A stretch of DNA of 64,000 bases from Xanthostigma xanthostigma (taxonomy: Eukaryota > Arthropoda > Insecta > Raphidioptera > Raphidiidae). Location of the stretch: assembly GCA_963575645.1 (NCBI GenBank), contig OY754472.1, positions 4,836,001 to 4,900,000 on the forward strand, in the 5' to 3' direction. Both the position numbers and the translations under genes were made by a program. Positions 1 through 11,103 of the stretch are shown here, piece after piece (the first letter of the stretch is position 1; each line of letters begins with the position of its first letter). The notes beneath the pieces were generated by a model. It did not search any database. It worked only from the letters and a program-made list of their open reading frames with translations, and was not told the origin of the DNA.

Positions 1-84
1 ACACACGCGGTGATGCCATTGTATCTACTTTGCAACTGTACGATATAGAAATGAACTAAGTCTGAATTAAAAGAATGATGGTCA

Positions 85-143
85 GTTGCAGAAAGCATCA
101 TCTGAAAATCTAATTTGACAATGACCTTAGTTTGTAACCATAG
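85..143. repeat. Partial copy of foldback family T
   Basis: Starts near a GGTTGCAGAAAG-like word and continues into the same TTTGACAATGACCTTAG-like stretch seen at the left ends of the full T elements at 4362 and 32018. Only one arm is present, so it is a truncated copy. Its relation rests on eye alignment. Confidence 0.55.
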
Positions 144-156
144 ATCTATCTATATA

Positions 157-923
157 CAGGGTGTCCCATTAAGAATGGGACATAGAACAACCGCAGATTC
201 TCCAATTAAAAATAAAACGATTAAGCGAAATATGCTTAGATAAAATGTTACTCGTTTCCGAAATACGGGGGGGTGTTGAAGTTGAAAACTGAAAAATTAT
301 TAATGTCCATAATTTTTTTAATACACCGTATAATTTTACTCAAATCGGCACACTTGTTAAATATCATAAAATGCACCTAACAATAAAAAAATTAGTTCAG
401 TACGCTCTACCAGTGGCGTACGGCAGGAGTAAGTAATGCTTGTACCCCTTCTAAATGTTACGCCGCTGTCTAAATTTTAATTTTGACTATAATTTTAATT
501 TTTTTGATATTTTCTAAGTAAATAATGTACACTTGTTAGTTTGTTGTAAAGTCAATGGTTTTCGAGATATTCGCAGTTTTTTAAGACAAAATTGTAAAAA
601 TGAATATTATTAATAATAATACAAATAAAAAGTACATGTCTATCTATCTTTAACTGCGAATATCTCGAAAACCAATGACTTTACAACAAACTAACAAGTG
701 TACATTATTGACTTAGAAAATATCAAAAAAATTAAAATTATAGTCATAATTAAAATTTAGACAGCGGCGTAACATTTAGAAGGGGTACAAGCATTACTTA
801 CTCCTGCCGTACGCCACTGGTAGAGCGAGTAACATTTTATCTAAGCATATTTCGCTTAATCGTTTTATTTTTAATTGGAGAATCTGCGGTTGTTCTATGT
901 CCCATTCTTAATGGGACACCCTG
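157..923. mobile_element. Large foldback element (MITE-like), TA-flanked
   Basis: The ends are CAGGGTGTCCCATT and its reverse complement, flanked by TA on both sides (155-156 and 924-925). The arms pair over hundreds of bases: 157-245 with 835-923, then 403-580 with about 645-833. The left arm carries about 160 extra bases (246-405) that the right arm lacks. There is no coding capacity. The termini and TA duplication fit a Tc1/mariner-mobilised non-autonomous element. The inner arm begins CAGTGGCGTAC, a hAT-like terminus, so the unit may itself be composite. Confidence 0.75.
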
Positions 924-1519
924 TATATAAAATTCTCGTGTCACAATTTTGACCGCGCTAATCTCCGAAACAACTGAACCGATTTTAATGAATTTTTGTA
1001 AATGTGTCTTAGTCTTGCTTGGTCCAACTTACGCTATATAGGATAATTTTTGACACAGTATGATTCTGTACGTACCTACAGAGTACTGCAGACCAGAGAA
1101 CACGCAGAAGGTCCGTAGAAGACATCAATAATACGCTTACGCAGATTTTTAAAATAAAATAAATTAAGAAAAAGAAAGTTTCAGATAGACACAATATTTA
1201 CTAAAAATTGGTTACACGTAGTTGATGAATAATTTATGGTCTTAAATATGTTATAATCATCATTATGTATACCTTTTTAGTCAAGTATAATAATTTTAGA
1301 TCCGTAATTGGTAGATTTGTGGATAATTATGCTTTTTGTGTTCCTGTAATTGATGTTATTAAAATTTTCTTAAAATTCATTTTTAGATATGTGCTTCAAT
1401 AAAATAAATCAAACTTTTTCTTAAATAATTGTTAGTATTTACGAAAGTTTAGAAATCAGCATTGAAGAAATTATATTTTTGAATTAATATCGTATTTTTA
1501 GTATATTTGCTTGTATATA
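924..1519. other. Non-coding, no gene seen
   Basis: A segment around 946-1060 resembles the internal part of the Helitron-type repeats elsewhere in the window (GCGCTAATCTC-like wording). Nothing else is recognisable, and the short open frames have no protein-like composition. Confidence 0.4.
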
Positions 1520-2036
1520 CATTATTGACGTCGGTCGAATGGCGGGACCTAGAGGTCCAATCAAAATTTCTCGACGTTTTTACCCTCCTGAATAATTTGG
1601 TATAGGTACCATCAAAAACATAAATGTAAAAATCTAAGGGGTTTTAATAATTATTTAATTTTAATAATAATTAATTAATAAATATGGTAAATAGATTTTA
1701 AGTTATTAAGGGGTCAAAAGCAGCTCCAAATGATTCGTGTAATATAATACACGGCTGCTGCTTTCTTTTTAGGCGCGAATAGCGTAAGCTAAAGCGCCTA
1801 TATGTACTCGCTTTGTCTGTGAATCTGTGATTTTTTGTTGAACTTGGCTTGACACGCGCGCTGCCGCGAAAACCTCTGTTCTCTATGCTGCCGCGTGTCT
1901 AGATGTATATAATTATGTGTGCGTGGGCAATTACTTTCGAAAGACTATGATTTTACCGAAACTTGGTCCTCATTTTAAAAGCAATAACCGCAAGAAGCCT
2001 ATTTAAAATGAACCCAATCGGGCCATTTTAAGGGTT
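1520..2036 (-). repeat. Interspersed repeat G, copy 1
   Basis: Read on the minus strand, both ends match the repeat at 57140-57447: one end has the word CCCGCCAT plus GACCGACG, the other the AAATAGGCTTCTTGC word. The middle differs. Copy 2 has a TA microsatellite where this copy has unrelated sequence. The class is unknown. Confidence 0.6.
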
Positions 2037-2459
2037 CTTTTGAACAAAGAAATACATTGCCATTTGATAAAAAATGCATTTGATAAAATATGTACCTCAG
2101 CGGTTTCCGATAGTAAATCTCGAGTTGAACAAAAAACTATTTAAACATTTTTTTGTATCCAGTAGGATACACGAATTATTTCACTGTTACCACTTTCAAT
2201 AAACACACTGTATATGACGTGTATTTTGATATAGGGTGGATTCTTTAATAAAAGATTGGACACGAAACAGTACCCTGTGGTTGGTCCGCCATTAAATTGT
2301 ACGTATATTTTTTTACATTTCACGAGAATATGGATGGTGGTCGGTGGATATAGGTCGTGTCCAATTTTTTAATAATGGGTCTCTAGGGATAGTTTCCTAT
2401 AATCTCACCTTACTGACAAAACAATTCTTTTTCAACCATTTTTGTTTTCTTGTTTACAG

Positions 2460-2765
2460 ACAAATCGACAAGTACATTGAAAACAAAGAATTAATCTAGA
2501 AGCCATCTGATGTTACAAAAGAAAATAAATCAACCATATGGATCATTATCTTCGCAAACTAAAAAGTATTGTTCATGATACAAATCAACACTAATCAATA
2601 AGTTTATAGCTGAAATATCCGTTATGTGCTTCGGAATGTCAAAACCATATGTTGACATTAATTCTATTCATAACATGATGTATCTAAAGAAATATGAAGA
2701 ACTAAAACACGCGAATAAACTTAACAACAAATGCAATTTCAAGAAGAACATCAACGTAAATTAAA
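2460..2765 (+). other. Probable 5' UTR part of the PTB-gene exon
   Basis: A pyrimidine-rich tract ending in TTTACAG at 2459 looks like a 3' splice site about 300 bases before the first ATG of the long open frame. This suggests that the first coding exon starts at 2460 and that an upstream non-coding exon exists. Inference from splice-site shape only. Confidence 0.45.
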
Positions 2766-4249
2766 ATGGTTCTATGTAGTATGGTTCAATCGGGAGAGAA
2801 TTCAAGATCCCACGGAAAAATCAGTATGGCGCCTCGTCCTCATTCGGTAATGAAAATGAATAATGCAATTCCTTTTACGTCACAAAGAAGCACGTCGTCG
2901 TCAAAAGGTTTCCGGTTAGTTGACGATAACTGCGACACCGGAAGTGTTTATTCGTTATATAAACAAAAAATTGATTCGATGTTTACTGACAAAGAAATAA
3001 CAAACGGGGAACATTCTTATAAATACCAAGAAAAAGTAAGCAATTGTGTTCAGGCGAAGATTGAGAAAATGTTTAACGATATTTCGAAAGACGTTGATCA
3101 AAGAATAAGCGAAATAACAGCTCATTCGTTTACTGTTGATTATTTAGGTTCAATGCCACTAACTCAGAAAATAACGAGTTTGAGTTGTTTACAGGAGCCG
3201 TTGAAAGAACTGTATTTTGCTTACAGAAGAGATTTTAAACATAAAAACCATTTGTCAGGACGTTTAGAAATATCGCAAGGTGGATTGAAAGTACGCTATC
3301 AAGGTGAAAAAGGAGACTTGGAACAACTGAATCCTTTTCCTACAATTGCCGTTTGGTCGGCAGTGAAATTTGTAATCCAAGAAGGAAATGACATTGAATA
3401 TGCCTTTCTACCATTAATAACTGACCCTGAAAATATTGACAAGAGAACGCTGTTTAAAACACTAGAAAATCACGACAAAAGATATATAATGAACGACTCC
3501 CATTCGCCATTGTTTGCGGTTGTTATGCGAAAAATAGGCGTTTCAAAACAATTGGAATGTCACGGATTCGTTTGTCAAACATCTGAAGATGCCATTGTTA
3601 TAGCTGCAACTTTATATAGAAGTTTAATATCGTTTATGAATACGAAAACTGGCAAATTTTCTAAAGGTCCAAAAAATCGGAACGGAATCAGTTGTGTCAG
3701 TCTTACAAGCAGTAATACTGATTTGGTTCGTAGTGCTTCTGATGCTAAAAGTATTCCCGTACGACCACCAAGGAAAAAAAGAAGTACGTCATCGTCGACT
3801 ATTAGCGACGATGTTGGCTTGTTTTGTGACGAGAACATGCCATTAAAAAAGTCGACAAAAAACAAACGAGCGCCGAAAGTTCCTGAAACAAAAGCTACAG
3901 TCGAACATGACCTGAACGCAATTATTCCATATCCAGACTCAACCGAAAGAACAAATCATAAAATCAACGAAACGTCGTTGGAAAGAGAGTTTAACCACAG
4001 CCAAAAAAGTCAAAACGGTTCGGATGTATTATATAAACAAATGAACAGTGAAATGAAACAAGTACTAGCTAACGGGTCTGAGAAAATATTTCAACGGTCG
4101 CAGAGTATTAGGAAAAGTGATCGAGAAAGTGGAATTACGGGTAATTCCAGTGAAAATTCGGGGGATATTTTGACCAAAGTGACGATTCCAAGGTCGGGAA
4201 GTTTCTTAAATGCGAGAGGACATTCAAGATATAAATCTACTATTCACAG
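2766..4249 (+). CDS. PTB-domain gene, coding exon 1
   Basis: Codes for the N-terminus, the whole PTB domain and the first disordered segment (KSIPVRPPRKKR, Ser-rich tracts). It ends AG|GTAAAA in phase 2; the stop at 4251-4253 is intronic read-through. Confidence 0.85.
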
Positions 4250-7200
4250 GTAAAATTCAAATTTTAACAGTTATAAGAATAACAGAATAGAATTTATTTC
4301 TTCCAAAAATAAACAAAGAGTAAATAATGTCGTCTAACAAAACAAAATTTGAAAGATATATGCTCGGTTGCAGAAAGGATTGTCAAAAAATTTGATTTGA
4401 CAAAGACCTTAGGTTGTGAACATGCATAATATTTCTTCATATGAAAACCATAGCAGAGTTTTAAATCGATCCTGCTCGAAAAATTGAAATGATATTTTGC
4501 TTAAATTGTGTAGTTATACATGTATTTTATAGCATCGTTTTTTGTACAGTTTCACTTCAAAAAAAAAATTGGTTGTCTGTAAAGTCGGTTTACGGACGAT
4601 AGTTTTACGTGATAACGTATTCCGTAATACATAACCTAAATTTATATAATAATTATAATAATTCGAATCTATGATATTGCATCTTTCGCTTCAAATTTAG
4701 GTAAATTTTATTTATTAAATTACTCACCACCTATAAAAATAATTTTTTTTATTAACTTTCTTTCTTTCGTATTTATTTAAGTCTCAAAGATTAACTGTCA
4801 TACTATTTATAAAACAATTGTTTCACTGTTTATATAAAATTCCAAAACCTACTTACAATATTTAAGTATTTTCATACGTCAAAAAATTGATTTTTATAAT
4901 GATAAAATTTGTAAGAAAACGATTTTTTCGAGAGATGAGACCTAGCTAAAACGATTTTTTGCCCCCCAAAATCCCTTTTCAGTAAATTTCATCCAAATCG
5001 TTAGGGCCGTTTTCGAGAAAAGCACGCACAGGGTCAGGCGGAACGTTACGAACGTTAGGAACGTTACACTTTTTCGTGCATGCAGCCGGTGTTTTATCAA
5101 TTTATAAGATTGGTGATTCATCAATTTATAAGACGTTATCACGTCAAAAACGTTTTTCTACGCAATTTTATCAAAATTTAATTTGAAAATCGATCTTTTT
5201 CTATATACTTAGAACAATCATTTGTTTTTGTGTGAATACAATCGAATGTTCTAGAATCTAAATAACATGGAGTTAAAGTTTGAATATTATACATTAGTTT
5301 GCTTCTGATGTATGGACACTGTAATACTTAATTATATGATCACAGCCTAAGGTTATTGTCAAATCCAATTTTTTGACAATTCTTTCTGCAGCCGAGCGAT
5401 AGGCTACTTCTAAGATTTTACCTGTAGTAATGAATAGGTAAGCCTTTGTCAGAATTATGGCCAATAAACAGTAAAAAATAATAATAACCATTTTTGGACA
5501 AAAAAATAAATCAATAATAATAAATGCGAGTTATCGAAAAATGCAATATCTTTATTTAAAACTAGCTTTTGCCCTCGTTTTCTCCGCATAGACAATGGAA
5601 TTTATTTTAATCGCTGGCACTCGTTTCAGAATAATGTCAAAACTCGCCGCAAAATAAGTCAATACGAGACTAGATATATACAATCTACTATAATAAAATT
5701 TTAATTACCTATGTAAGATGTTTTAAAAATGCAAAGTTTATAATTGGGCTTTTTGAAGTGATGAATAAATCTCGCTGGAGGCATATTTTATAGCAATATA
5801 AAATTTTATGTAGTTAACACGCTAAAAATCGTGGTGTACTTACATTTAAATAGAGTAATTTTTAAAAAATAATTTGATATTATGCCGCTCAATATAAGAC
5901 AAATTCATTGAGTATTTTGTTATAATTTGATCTCAATTTCAATGCCTGTAGGCATAATTAGTCACGTAGTCACTGTGTGTAAATTATTTCCAGAAACAAC
6001 GGCCAAGCAGGCGGTGGATCTCCGTTGGGTTTCAGTGAACTCTTCAACGAATTCCGTCTTCAAGAAGGTCTTTCTTCATTAGATGAAATATTAAGTGCCA
6101 TAATAAATTCTGAAGGAATGTCGTTTAACGATCTCAAGCCAATTTATAAAGAGTTCCTTTTAAAATTAGCGATGACCTTGACTAAAGATGAACTGTATCA
6201 ACGCTCCAAGCATATAATGCGCCAACAAAAGAAAAAGCTACGTCGTCAAAACAGTTCGGCTCAAAGAAGACGGAAAACTATTATCGTCGGGGCTAAAGGA
6301 TTGAAAAGAGTATTTCGTAAATCGTTTCGCGTGAAGTTTGCAAAAAAATTTCGCAAAAACAGTTACAAAAGAAGTCACATGTCCAAAAATAGTTTTGATA
6401 ATAGATTGCCCAGTCGTGCATCTTTACTTTCGCCGGCAAAGACGACGATTAGAAATTCGACAAGCAGTGTTTCGATGTCGTCTTTAGATACTAATCAATT
6501 TCAACCGAAAGAGACGGCAGGTCAAATTGTCCGCAGACAAAGTTATAGAAGAAGAAGTGAAAGAGACATACCGGTTAAACATCGTCTTATAAATAACGAA
6601 CGATTGAGTACTTCGGAAGATAGTGACTTTTTTACTTTAAAACGGAATAAACAAAAAACGAGAAACAAATGCAACAAACCGAATTGTAACAGTCAGAACT
6701 GCAATACCCAAAATCGGAATTCTTCGAGCGGTTACGTTTCATGTTCGGAATGCAGTTACGATAGCGATACGTGCACGTGCGTATCAGCCGATAAGTGCTA
6801 CTGCTCTCTCGGAAACAAAAATAATATTTTCGAAAATGTCGAATCGAAATTTAAAACAACGTTGATTTCCTGTCACAGCGAAGACAAATGTTATTGCTCA
6901 CTTGGAAACGATGGGCAATTATTTTGTGTATCTTCGAAAGACAATACTCAAAATCCGAAAATTATCGAAAACCAAATATATAAAGCGTATAAAGATAAGC
7001 TTTCTAATCAAAAAATTAATATTGATAAAACAATTTTCGAAGATAGATATCCGTCAGTTATTCCAACTGAATGTTTTTCGACGAAGAAATATTCGAAATG
7101 CTGTTCGAATACCGTGACTGATCATTCTTTTACTTGGTGCGGTTGTGACACAGACAGCTGTTCGGATAGTAACAAATGTTATTGCAATTTCGAGGTAGCG

Positions 7201-8453
7201 AATCGCAAAAACGGAACAATTTTCGAACAGCTGCGCGAACGTGGTTTCCTACCGACTTCTGAAAGCCTGGTGACACCGCCCTGTCGTAGAAAATTGTGTC
7301 AGAAGAATAGCACGACTAAGAGTACGAAGAGCTACGAATTTTTACGAAGTCCTGAAGATAAAATGGCATACTACGAAAAAATCAAGTCTAAACAAAATGG
7401 TAACAGAAGACGATCTACAAGTTCCGATAATCTTGCGTTGGACTATGAACTGTTTACGATTACCAGCGGCAAGGGATCTAAAAACGGCAGTCATGGTTTG
7501 CAATCTAAAAATGGATATGGGAGATCTAGTAGCGAAACCGGAGTTAGAACAGCCTCAAAGGCAATCCGCGATTTCGAAAGGAGAATCGCGGAAAATGCAG
7601 GTAAATTTTTGTATAGATTGAGCTAGTTATATATGTTACGGTTTATACCCGAATTCGGTCAATGACCGAAAAAAATGCGCAAAACAAGTTTTGACCAACG
7701 AATATTGCCCAAACCTGAAATTTTACATTTAAACGGGTATTGGCTCGTTACTAAGTAGATAACAAACAAAAATGTTATCAAATTTTTTGTTTAGAAGGAA
7801 TTCTCTATAATCACAAAAAAATGCCTCCTCTCCCTAAAAGAAATCCTGTAACCACGCCTGCTTATTTAATTTATTATTAATGTTATCCATTAATTCTGTT
7901 TGTATTAGATAATGGCCTAAAGTCGATGACGTCATTGAATGGCAACAACGACGCTTTGAGCATGAAGAAAAGCGCCGAAATAGCAGCTTTATTTGCCGAC
8001 GTGAAGTTGAGCCAAACAACCGACATTACACATTTGATGCCACAATCGGATTGTGAGAACCCAAGTCGTCGGGGTTCGGTTCGTTCGTATTCGCCGAATC
8101 CGTCGGCACTTCACGGAAGTGTTCAGACCAGCGCGTTGATTCATCACCAAAACTACCCTGTTTACACCAAATGCGAGAGTGTCGCCAGCAGGAAGAGCGG
8201 CGGTAGCAGGGTGTCGATCAACGACAGAAATACTCCGACTAGACAGTCCAATAGATCCAATTCAAACAGGAAGAATGCCAAAACTAATATGTACAATACT
8301 AAGAATGGCCTGTACACTATTCAGAGTCAATCAGATGATTCTAGAAATAGTGGCTGTGAAAATAATGCACTGAAAAATCAGAAATTTACTGCGGGTGCTA
8401 GAAAGTCGACGGTCGGGTCTAATTTAGAAAATTCTTTGGGATATTTACCATAA
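2766..8453 (+). CDS. PTB/PID-domain protein with cysteine-rich repeats (three exons)
   Basis: Joined exons 2766-4249, 5994-7600 and 7909-8453 give 1,211 codons plus stop, with splice phases 2 and 1 that fit exactly. Residues 119-294 form a phosphotyrosine-binding/PID fold: an opening strand with DYLGSMPL, AVWSAVKFV in the middle, a FAVVMRK strand, and a C-terminal helix ending in AATLYRSLISF. Such domains bind NPxY-type tails or phospholipids as adaptors. The rest is low-complexity, Ser/Lys/Asn-rich and probably disordered. It has a basic stretch after residue 580 and three copies of a K-C-Y-C motif. A poly-proline/basic element (VRPPRKKR) follows the PTB domain. I cannot name the gene; FAM43-like or other orphan insect PTB proteins are possible. 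The start ATG is the first in frame after a likely 3' splice site. Confidence 0.82.
4362..5397. mobile_element. Foldback element T, copy interrupted by repeat R
   Basis: The outer ends GCTCGGTTGCAGAAAGG and the reverse complement at 5380-5397 pair; the arms continue through AATTTGATTTGAC / GTCAAATCC. The uninterrupted copy at 32018-32435 shows that the original is about 420 bp. Here a 590-bp R element splits it after the ACTTCAAAA word. It lies in intron 1 of the PTB-domain gene. Confidence 0.75.
4561..5150 (-). mobile_element. Repeat family R, copy 1 (nested in T)
   Basis: A near full-length copy. One end carries TGACGTGATAACGT, the other ACGTTATCACGT followed by about 45 bases up to AACCAATTTTTT. 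It shares an internal 66-codon frame with the copies at 14143 and 59077, but the frame shifts and substitutions argue against a protein. Confidence 0.8.
5562..5610 (-). mobile_element. Helitron-type 3' terminus
   Basis: On the minus strand the sequence ends in a CG-rich word followed by AAAAGCTAG and then a host T, as in the complete Helitrons at 11244 and 28211. The 5' end was not found, so it is probably truncated. Confidence 0.45.
5994..7600 (+). CDS. PTB-domain gene, coding exon 2
   Basis: The acceptor is TTATTTCCAG and the donor is CAG|GTAAAT in phase 1. It opens with a Gly-rich linker and then a helical segment (ELFNEFRLQEGLSSLDEIL). Next comes a strongly basic region near 6220-6370, then cysteine clusters. 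Three related words, DKCYCSLGN (6790), DKCYCSLGN (6885) and NKCYCNF (7171), repeat at intervals. Confidence 0.85.
7909..8453 (+). CDS. PTB-domain gene, last coding exon
   Basis: The acceptor TTTGTATTAG restores the frame from exon 2 (codon GAT). It codes for a Ser/Asn-rich tail with no recognised domain and ends in GYLP and a TAA. An AATAAA at about 8657 could serve as the poly(A) signal. Confidence 0.8.
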
Positions 8454-9288
8454 GGGCTTATAGTTTAGATTTTAGAACAAATAGAATAGGGTACTTTCAT
8501 GGATTTTTTTATTGCATTCTTTTAATGCAGCACAAAGTTCAAGACCAGCCCTGATTGTTACGTTGTCCACTCGCTTTGCTCCTTCGATCTCCAGTTGAAA
8601 ATCCGAGTAGTTCTCGCGTTTTTAGCGAACACAAAAACAGGAACTTATTTATTTGAATAAAATCAATATATTCCAATATAAAAATCATGTAAGTACCCCC
8701 TAACAGACTTTTTACTTAAACTATTTAACTATTTTTTATTGTCTGAGAATTACATCTAATCCGCAAAAAGCTATTTTCTTATGTTGTATATAATATATTC
8801 TAACCAGAGTCTGATTACCTGAAATATTATACTAATACTAAAATTGTGTTAATTATGTTATAGCTTGTTGTAATGGACAACAATTTGTTGATTATATTAT
8901 TATAATATCAAATTTTAATTACGTAAGCAGAACGTAAGGTTATATAATATACAGACATAATATAACAATAGTTCGGTGTTTTTGTTATGAAACACACATT
9001 GTTAGTTACAATGCATTATAAAAAACTTTTTTTTTCAAACAATGTCACTGTCCGAACTCAAACCCGAAACGTCCACTATCGCGGCGGATGAATTATCAAT
9101 TACTTGTACTTCTTTCTAAATAGGGCATAGGCTAGTGTAGTTGTTTTGTTTTCATCTGTATTTTTAGCATTTTAAAAATCGACGCTTAAATATCAGAAGC
9201 TTCAAGCTTTCATTTTTTTACGAGCTGCTTTATAGTGTTGTTTTTCTTTATAGTATATTTGATTTATTATTAAAGTGTACAATTTTTG
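8454..9288. other. Intergenic, 3' flank of PTB-domain gene
   Basis: AT-rich, with a possible poly(A) signal at about 8657. No further gene, RNA or clear repeat is visible. Confidence 0.4.
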
Positions 9289-9457
9289 AAGTGAAACTTC
9301 TTTAGCGACATTTTTTCTGTAACATTAAAGGGGAGAAATTCAGTGGCGAGGAAATATCAGAGACACCTGAGTAACGCAGGATAACGCGTCAATGAAACAA
9401 ATTCATAACTCTAAAGAAGTTTCACTTCCCCTGTGAGCTTATGCAGGTGAAGCTCAC
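9289..9457 (+). mobile_element. Possible Helentron/Helitron-like remnant
   Basis: The word GAAGTGAAACTTCTTTAG at the left recurs inverted at about 9411-9429. Just beyond it a perfect 8-bp hairpin (GTGAGCTT at 9433-9440 with AAGCTCAC at 9450-9457) precedes a T-rich run. Short terminal inverted repeats plus a 3' hairpin fit Helentron-type non-autonomous elements. The call is tentative because no coding part is present. Confidence 0.4.
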
Positions 9458-9660
9458 ACGTTTTTTTTTTATTTTAAACTTGTGTTATCAAACTTGTGCA
9501 ATATCTATATGGAAATTAGTTAATAATTCTATTGTAAATAATGTATTTTCATATTATGATGATTACAGCTTTATTTTTATTAAACGTATTTAATTTTGTA
9601 TCCACTTATTATTCTTTCAGATTATTTATAAAAAGAAGTATTTTTTTAACCCATATACCT

Positions 9661-10060
9661 ATATTTTATAATTTACTATATGAATCATTGTCTATCTACT
9701 CAATGTGCGGTGAGTGAAAGGCAACAAAGCGTATCGAAAATATATCTGCGTCTCTTTCTTCAATGTAATTCCCTGATTTCTTCGATGATATGATTGGCTG
9801 ATGTGCTTGCATTCAATCTGAATAAAGTATGTCTGTTTCAAAAACTTTGTCTTTTTCTATGACGTTAACATGGGCATACCCAGCTTTTAGTCTAGAAGGG
9901 GGCAAATTAGAAATTTCTTAAGCCGGGTCCGTGCTTGTTTTGCCCTCCTGGATATGCCAATGCTTACGGCGTAAAAAAAGACAGAAGTATATGTTTGCAT
10001 CCTAATGGTTCGATTGCGATTTTATGCCTATGCTCAGTATAGAATAAAAGTATATGGAGT
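9661..10060 (+). repeat. Interspersed repeat D, copy 1
   Basis: About 400 bp, closely matching 31381-31773 in the same orientation; the words ATGAATCATTGTCTATCTACTC and CTGATTTCT.CGATGAT are shared. No inverted ends or coding potential were found, and the class is unknown. It contains AATAAAGTATGTCTG, which could be a poly(A) signal of a copied transcript. Confidence 0.75.
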
Positions 10061-10785
10061 AGACAGACAATGATGCATATAGTTAATTAATAGATATATG
10101 GCTCAGAGACAATAAATTTCCATTTTCGTTAACATTCGAACTATCACTGCGCGCGCACCAAACCCACCTACAAAACCAACTTTCATACATTCATCGTGTG
10201 AAGCGAACACATAAAATACATCACCAAAATCAGCGCCACAGCACGCTGGAAACAGTAAGGAATCTGGGGGCCAAACCAGCTTCGTGTGTAGCTGTCTTTA
10301 AATACGCCAATTTTAATGAAACAGGCTTTGTGCGGATATGAAATCCGACGCGAGTTCAAATTTTAAGAGAATGGGCGTAGCAACGATTTTATCTTAGGGA
10401 GGCAAATACACTAAAAAGCATTCTGGTTTCACACTCTCTCCAGCTGTCAAGTGTCAAATATTGAAATGGGAATATAGTTCATCTATACGCTGCTTGGTGG
10501 CAGTGCTATTTTTTTTTGTAAAGTAGTGTTGAGTATGTGGATATCGTAAAACATTTTTAATTTGTGACAAATACGTGATTGATTATATTAAATTAAAGGA
10601 ACTGTGTTGAAAGCAGTTTATATTTGTTATTAATTAATATATTGAAAACATGTAACAGCAAAAGAAACTACGACAAATTCAACTTCAGGGCACATATTTT
10701 CTCCACTACTAAACAGAGGTGTAATGTCTGTCAATTATCAATCTGTCATTTATGTAAATAGGCATCAAATATTAAACGATTTTTG

Positions 10786-11103
10786 ATGCCGAAGTTAACT
10801 TATTATCGTCGCTACGGTTCGAATATGGATGAACCTGAAGATCCTCTGGGATCAGTGTCAGTGGTAGATGTTTATGACATCGCGTCTGAAATCGGGAAAG
10901 AGTGCGAAAAAATAATTGATCAGTTCGGTGCTGATGCTGTGACATCTTTAATGCCAAAAGTAATAAATGCTCTGGAATTATTGGAAAATTTAGCATTGAA
11001 AAACGAACGAGAAAATACAACTTTACAAGAATTGTCAGCGAAGATAGCTCAACTTGAAAACGACAAGATTGAAAAAGCGGAATATAGAGAAAAATTCGTA
11101 AAG
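10786..11103 (+). CDS. Rilpl: RILP-like gene, exon 1 (RH1)
   Basis: Contains the RH1 helix-rich motif and the start of the coiled coil ([19 protein letters not shown]). Donor AAG|GTCAGA, phase 0. The TTG just upstream is not needed as a start. Confidence 0.85.

Noticed and set aside
3575-3865. Minus-strand frame of 96 codons
   Set aside because: Antisense shadow of the PTB-domain exon.
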